Assembly (NCBI GenBank): GCA_964517795.1
Contig: CAZFDE010000015.1
Coordinates: forward strand, 1 to 43,994
Source: CAZFDE01 sp964517795
Lineage (GTDB): Bacteria; Planctomycetota; Phycisphaerae; Sedimentisphaerales; Anaerobacaceae
DNA length: 43,994 bases
Direction: 5' to 3'
Each line of letters opens with the position of its first letter. Position 1 is the stretch's first letter. Below, piece by piece: positions 40,679-43,994 of the stretch. The translations under genes and the position numbers were made by a program. The notes below the pieces were generated by a model. The model had not been told where the DNA came from. It ran no database searches and was given only the letters and a program-made list of their open reading frames with translations.

Positions 40679-42165
40679 ACGCAGGATATTCACGCCGACA
40701 ATTTTTGAAGACGGCAGCAGCATCGTCTCTTTCTGGATTATTTATGAATACATGGTTGCATGCGGCCGGCAAGGCCTCAGAAGTCAAGCAAAAGCCGAAC
40801 ATCATTTTTATCCTGACCGATGATCAGGGCTATGGCGATCTCGGCCGACATGGCCACCCGTTCCTGAAAACGCCCAATATCGACAAGATCTATGACCAAA
40901 GTGTGCGGTTTTCTAATTTTTATGTCAGCCCCTGCTGCTCGCCGACACGAGCGGCGCTGATGACCGGTATGCATGAATTTCGAAACGGCATCACCCATAC
41001 CATCGAACCGCGCGAACATTTGAACATTAAAGCGACCATCCTGCCGCAGATTCTCAAGTCCGCCGGCTATGCCACCGGTCATTTCGGAAAATGGCACCTT
41101 GGCAACAGCAAGGACTACTTCCCCCATGAGCGGGGCTTTGATCTGTCCGTACGGCCTAAAGGAATTCACACATCAAGTAATTTCGATGCCGGTATTATGC
41201 GAAACGGAAAGCCCGAACCGAGCAAGGGGTTCCGCGAGGATGTCCTGTTCGATGAGGCGATGAAATTCTGTGAATCGAATCGTGACAAGCCGTTCTTTTG
41301 TTACCTGGCGACATTCTCACCGCATACGCCGCTGGTCGCGCCCGAGGAATTTATCAAGCCCTATCGTGGAAAGGTTCGCGATGACATTGCAATCTTTCTC
41401 GGGATGATCGCCAATATCGACTGGAACGTCGGGCGGCTGATGAAAAAACTCAAGGAACTTGGCATCGACGACAATACCATCATCATCTTCATGAACGATA
41501 ACGGCGAAACGGTCGGTCTCGATGCCTACAATGCCGGCATGCGCGGCTGCAAGTGCACGATCTGGCATGGTGGATCCCGGGCCATGTCGCTGTGGTATTG
41601 GCCGGAACACTTCAAACCGCGTACAGAAGGCGCACTGACCGCCCATCTGGATGTCCTGCCAACGTTGGTTGAACTCGCAGGTGCTCAGATACCCTCACAG
41701 TTGAAGCATCAATTAGAGGGATATAGTTTGGTGCCGCTGCTGAAATCTGAACATGGCAAATTTCCCCGCAACCGCAAACTCTTCGGCCATGTCGGCCGCT
41801 GGCCCAATGGGATGGCCGATTCCCACAAATACGCTATGGCCTCGGTCCGTCAGGGCGATTATCTGCTGATGCGAAGCCGTCCGTGCGATAATCCTGAGTG
41901 TACCCCCGAACTTCGCGGCAACCAGTGTCATACCCTGCGCATGGTGGAAAAAGGCGCCACCCGGGCCGTCTATACCCAAGATAATGCCCAGTTCCATTGG
42001 GGTGTTTCGCCGAAAGATCGCTGGGTGCTGTTTAATACGACTAACGATCCGGCCTGCCGGAATGATCTAACGGACAAAATGCCGCAGTTGGTCAACGAGC
42101 TTGCGGCCGATTACGATCAGTGGTGGGATTCGGTCCGCCCGGGCATGATCAACGAACAGGAATGA
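40675..42165 (+). CDS. Tat-exported sulfatase translationally coupled to addA
   Basis: 496 aa. Twin-arginine signal SRRQFLKTAAASSLSGLF. The sulfatase core begins NIIFILTDDQGYGDLG (metal Asp49/Asp50). The signature C88-SPTR-AALMTG makes Cys88 the formylglycine precursor. HFGKWHLG (catalytic Lys/His) and FMNDNGE (metal) are present. It belongs to the arylsulfatase A-like branch, with many glycan desulfatases; the substrate is unknown. AAAGGAG lies inside the end of addA, eight bases upstream, and the ATG overlaps the addA stop. It is convergent with a secreted glycoside-hydrolase-like gene 10 nt away, a plausible functional neighbour. Confidence 0.94.
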   Translation: MNAGYSRRQFLKTAAASSLSGLFMNTWLHAAGKASEVKQKPNIIFILTDDQGYGDLGRHGHPFLKTPNIDKIYDQSVRFSNFYVSPCCSPTRAALMTGMHEFRNGITHTIEPREHLNIKATILPQILKSAGYATGHFGKWHLGNSKDYFPHERGFDLSVRPKGIHTSSNFDAGIMRNGKPEPSKGFREDVLFDEAMKFCESNRDKPFFCYLATFSPHTPLVAPEEFIKPYRGKVRDDIAIFLGMIANIDWNVGRLMKKLKELGIDDNTIIIFMNDNGETVGLDAYNAGMRGCKCTIWHGGSRAMSLWYWPEHFKPRTEGALTAHLDVLPTLVELAGAQIPSQLKHQLEGYSLVPLLKSEHGKFPRNRKLFGHVGRWPNGMADSHKYAMASVRQGDYLLMRSRPCDNPECTPELRGNQCHTLRMVEKGATRAVYTQDNAQFHWGVSPKDRWVLFNTTNDPACRNDLTDKMPQLVNELAADYDQWWDSVRPGMINEQE

Positions 42166-42175
42166 ATCATTAAAC

Positions 42176-43855
42176 CTATGGTTCTGTTGTTACTACCAGA
42201 ATCGCCCAAGGATCGATACCGGGAATTTGAATTTTCGTGTATTCATTTGAACTGGACGTTCCAAGATCGACTTTTTCTGAAAGGACTGAATACGCACCGG
42301 CTTGTTTGGCCGATAGTTTTTCACCATCCTTGAGCATCTGCTGGGCTTTTTGATAAGCTTTCTGGTGAAGTGACTTATTATAACCAACCGGCCGAAGCAT
42401 CGACACCTTTAAACCGCCCGCTGGGAAGAAACTCTCATTTCGCAGCGATAATTCAAAATCCGATGGTCGTTCGCTCCAATCCACCAGATGAATCACAATC
42501 GGCGCATCTTCGTGGCCGGGAATAGCACGTAAAAATGCATATATCTGATCTTCGCCGGATCCAAGTTTAACGGGAACTTGATCATATCTGTTTTCTTCGA
42601 TATCCGGGCCGAATCCGCCGGCGTCTTCGTACCCATCCAGATACTCGGTGATCGAACGCACAAAACCGAAAAGATCGGCAAAATGTTCGGGCTTGCCGAA
42701 ATAACGGCCTGCTCCGTCTCTGGTATCTTCGAACATATCCCAGGGAACACGTGCCAGCCCGCCGGATGCATAAGCGGTGGCGATAACCTGCCGTTTGAGC
42801 GGATTCAGTTCGGTCTGCGAATATTGCTTGCCCATACTTTTAGGCGTGCCAAAAATCTGAAGCTTGCCGAACCGCCGTGCGGTACAGGCCCGGTCATAGA
42901 TATGTGCGGGATTGGCATAATTCATTACCAATTCTGAGATCGCAAAGTCAAAGACCAGATCATGCGGAAGTTCCCATCGTTGGTGAGAGGCATTGTTGTG
43001 TGAAAAGGTAATGCGTTTGAGCGCGTGAATATTGATGGCCGTTCTCAGGTTCGTAAAAAATCGCGAGGTCACCTTCGCCTGATAATCCGTAAACAAACTA
43101 AAAAGCGGATTGGACTCATACACTGCTCGATCATTTTTGACCATATTATTGTCATACAGCCATTGTCTGTAATTGAATTTGCTCAAATCGGAAATATGAT
43201 ATGCGTTTAATTGGGACGCATTCAATTGAGTCTTGAGGTATTCTCGAAATCCGTTCATGCAATATGGACAGAAACATCCCCGCCCCACACTGGCAAAATG
43301 ATATTGGATCGCTGAACTGTCCCGCTGAAGAACCTCAGCGCCGTATTGCACATTTTTAACATAATAATCTAAATTGTTTCTGAGATAGACGGGATTGTTC
43401 ATGCAGCCGGGATAGATCGGTTGAATCCAATCTTTCGAATGCTCCATAAACAACGGCTTCATCCGCAGATCGAGCAGGCTGTTGGCAATATATTCTCTTC
43501 CCGCAGCCAGTTCCACATCGACACCGGTAGCCGGTTCGCCCGATGCGCCGAATACACAGCCCATATCCTTAACCTTGCGGATTAGTTCTTTTTCATGTTC
43601 ATTGAATCGCAGATATACCCACTCCAGCCGTGTCGCGTGAAAATCCCGAATAGCGTCAAACGTATTCTGGTCGTCATCGGCGTTCATCGGCCGAAAATTC
43701 AGCGATCGGATCGATACATCACTGGCCGAAGGCAAATAACCGGGCCTGTCATAGGATTCGACTACCTCATGAACTGTTGTGGCATTGGCGGCCGTTGCTA
43801 TAATCAGAATTAGAAAAAATTGAACAAAAGCCGAATGGTTGTACCGTTTAACCAT
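42176..43855 (-). CDS. Secreted glycoside-hydrolase-like protein (TIM-barrel type)
   Basis: 559 aa. Signal peptide FVQFFLILIIATAANA. The body resembles the GH42/beta-galactosidase-like barrels common in polysaccharide degraders: NTFDAIRDFHATRLEWVYLR, then GVDVELAAGREYIAN, the Cys cluster GCFCPYCMNGFREYL, ITFSHNNASHQRWELP, and a C-terminal beta region (APIVIHLVDWSERPSDFELS). I cannot name the catalytic acids with confidence, so the hydrolase label is by overall pattern. AAAGGA before ATG 43855 supports the start. It is convergent with the sulfatase at 40675, suggesting joint action on a sulfated glycan. Confidence 0.6.
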   Translation of the reverse strand: MVKRYNHSAFVQFFLILIIATAANATTVHEVVESYDRPGYLPSASDVSIRSLNFRPMNADDDQNTFDAIRDFHATRLEWVYLRFNEHEKELIRKVKDMGCVFGASGEPATGVDVELAAGREYIANSLLDLRMKPLFMEHSKDWIQPIYPGCMNNPVYLRNNLDYYVKNVQYGAEVLQRDSSAIQYHFASVGRGCFCPYCMNGFREYLKTQLNASQLNAYHISDLSKFNYRQWLYDNNMVKNDRAVYESNPLFSLFTDYQAKVTSRFFTNLRTAINIHALKRITFSHNNASHQRWELPHDLVFDFAISELVMNYANPAHIYDRACTARRFGKLQIFGTPKSMGKQYSQTELNPLKRQVIATAYASGGLARVPWDMFEDTRDGAGRYFGKPEHFADLFGFVRSITEYLDGYEDAGGFGPDIEENRYDQVPVKLGSGEDQIYAFLRAIPGHEDAPIVIHLVDWSERPSDFELSLRNESFFPAGGLKVSMLRPVGYNKSLHQKAYQKAQQMLKDGEKLSAKQAGAYSVLSEKVDLGTSSSNEYTKIQIPGIDPWAILVVTTEP

Positions 43856-43960
43856 GTTATTTCCTTTACAATAAGAACCACTATTTAGCGTTGATCACTG
43901 GAATCGCTTTTATTATATGGGATATTGAAATGATGTCGAGAAATTCCGAGGAATTCAAAA

Positions 43961-43994
43961 TGCGGATGAGAGGAGTCGAACCTCCACGGGCCGA
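43961..43994 (-). tRNA. tRNA-Leu, 3' part only
   Basis: The minus strand at the window edge reads a variable-arm end, the T-arm GGAGGTTCGACTCCT, and an acceptor strand CATCCGC with discriminator A. No CCA is encoded. The acceptor predicts a 5' end GCGGATG. With A73 and an apparently long variable arm this fits tRNA-Leu; the anticodon is outside the window, so tRNA-Ser is not excluded. Confidence 0.6.

Noticed and set aside
1..43994. CRISPR arrays, rRNA genes, insertion sequences, prophage
   Set aside because: No regularly spaced short repeats, no rRNA-like sequence, and no transposase, integrase or phage structural gene was seen.

Overview
The window reads as a stretch of bacterial chromosome with moderate GC content, most likely from the Planctomycetota and within that the Phycisphaerae/Sedimentisphaerales side. 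That placement is an inference. It rests on two Tat-exported sulfatases, a secreted protein with dockerin repeats of the 'DFA...WL' type, DUF1559-like pseudopilins with an H-x-DG tail motif, ECF sigma factors with zinc-finger anti-sigma proteins, and a type IV pilus/type II secretion-like operon. I see no rRNA, no CRISPR array, no insertion sequence and no prophage.

Regions. (1) 1-6800: an ECF sigma factor on the minus strand, a truncated tsaC/sua5 remnant behind an 18-bp perfect palindrome, the glycolytic pair fbaB-gpmA, a small orphan gene, then an ECF sigma factor with a membrane anti-sigma protein carrying four zinc-finger modules, and a lone pseudopilin. (2) 6874-11231: a three-gene minus-strand operon (secreted protein with an internal dockerin, strongly acidic 71-aa protein, exported C39-peptidase-like protein with a Cys-rich tail), divergent from a WYL-domain regulator. 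(3) 11276-21124: a ten-gene minus-strand pilus/secretion operon in the order PilB, PilC, GspG-like major pilin, GspH-like, PilV/GspI-like, PilW-like pilin fused to a predicted seven-bladed beta-propeller, PilX-like, PilM-PilN fusion, PilO, secretin. (4) 21350-23398: a soluble REC-PAS-histidine kinase and a single-domain response regulator, convergent. (5) 23547-31662: a mostly housekeeping minus-strand block with holA, gyrA, pheS, rplT, rpmI, a sulfatase, a cold-shock protein and bioY. (6) 31927-43994: a small ORF overlapping lexA, tRNA-Arg, a small membrane protein, addB-addA translationally coupled to a sulfatase, a secreted glycoside-hydrolase-like protein, and the 3' end of a tRNA-Leu.

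The most unusual object is the pilin at 14997-16652. A class III prepilin signal is followed by seven nearly identical 51-residue repeats that fill the C-terminus exactly, which predicts a minor pilin displaying a seven-bladed beta-propeller. The operon has PilV-, PilW- and PilX-like minor pilins but no PilY1, the usual propeller-bearing tip adhesin, so this fusion may replace it. Other leads are the four-zinc-finger anti-sigma factor, the three-gene dockerin/acidic/C39-like cassette, divergent quinolone-region residues in GyrA, a 245-nt overlap between a small gene and lexA, and a possible operator shared by the fbaB and bioY promoters.

Gene-free stretches are all under 300 bases. The larger ones (588-763, 2955-3170, 3495-3741, 9972-10256, 21125-21349, 30857-31050, 31663-31926) hold the promoters and hairpins listed, or nothing I could recognise. 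Products were recognised from sequence motifs alone, without database searches.
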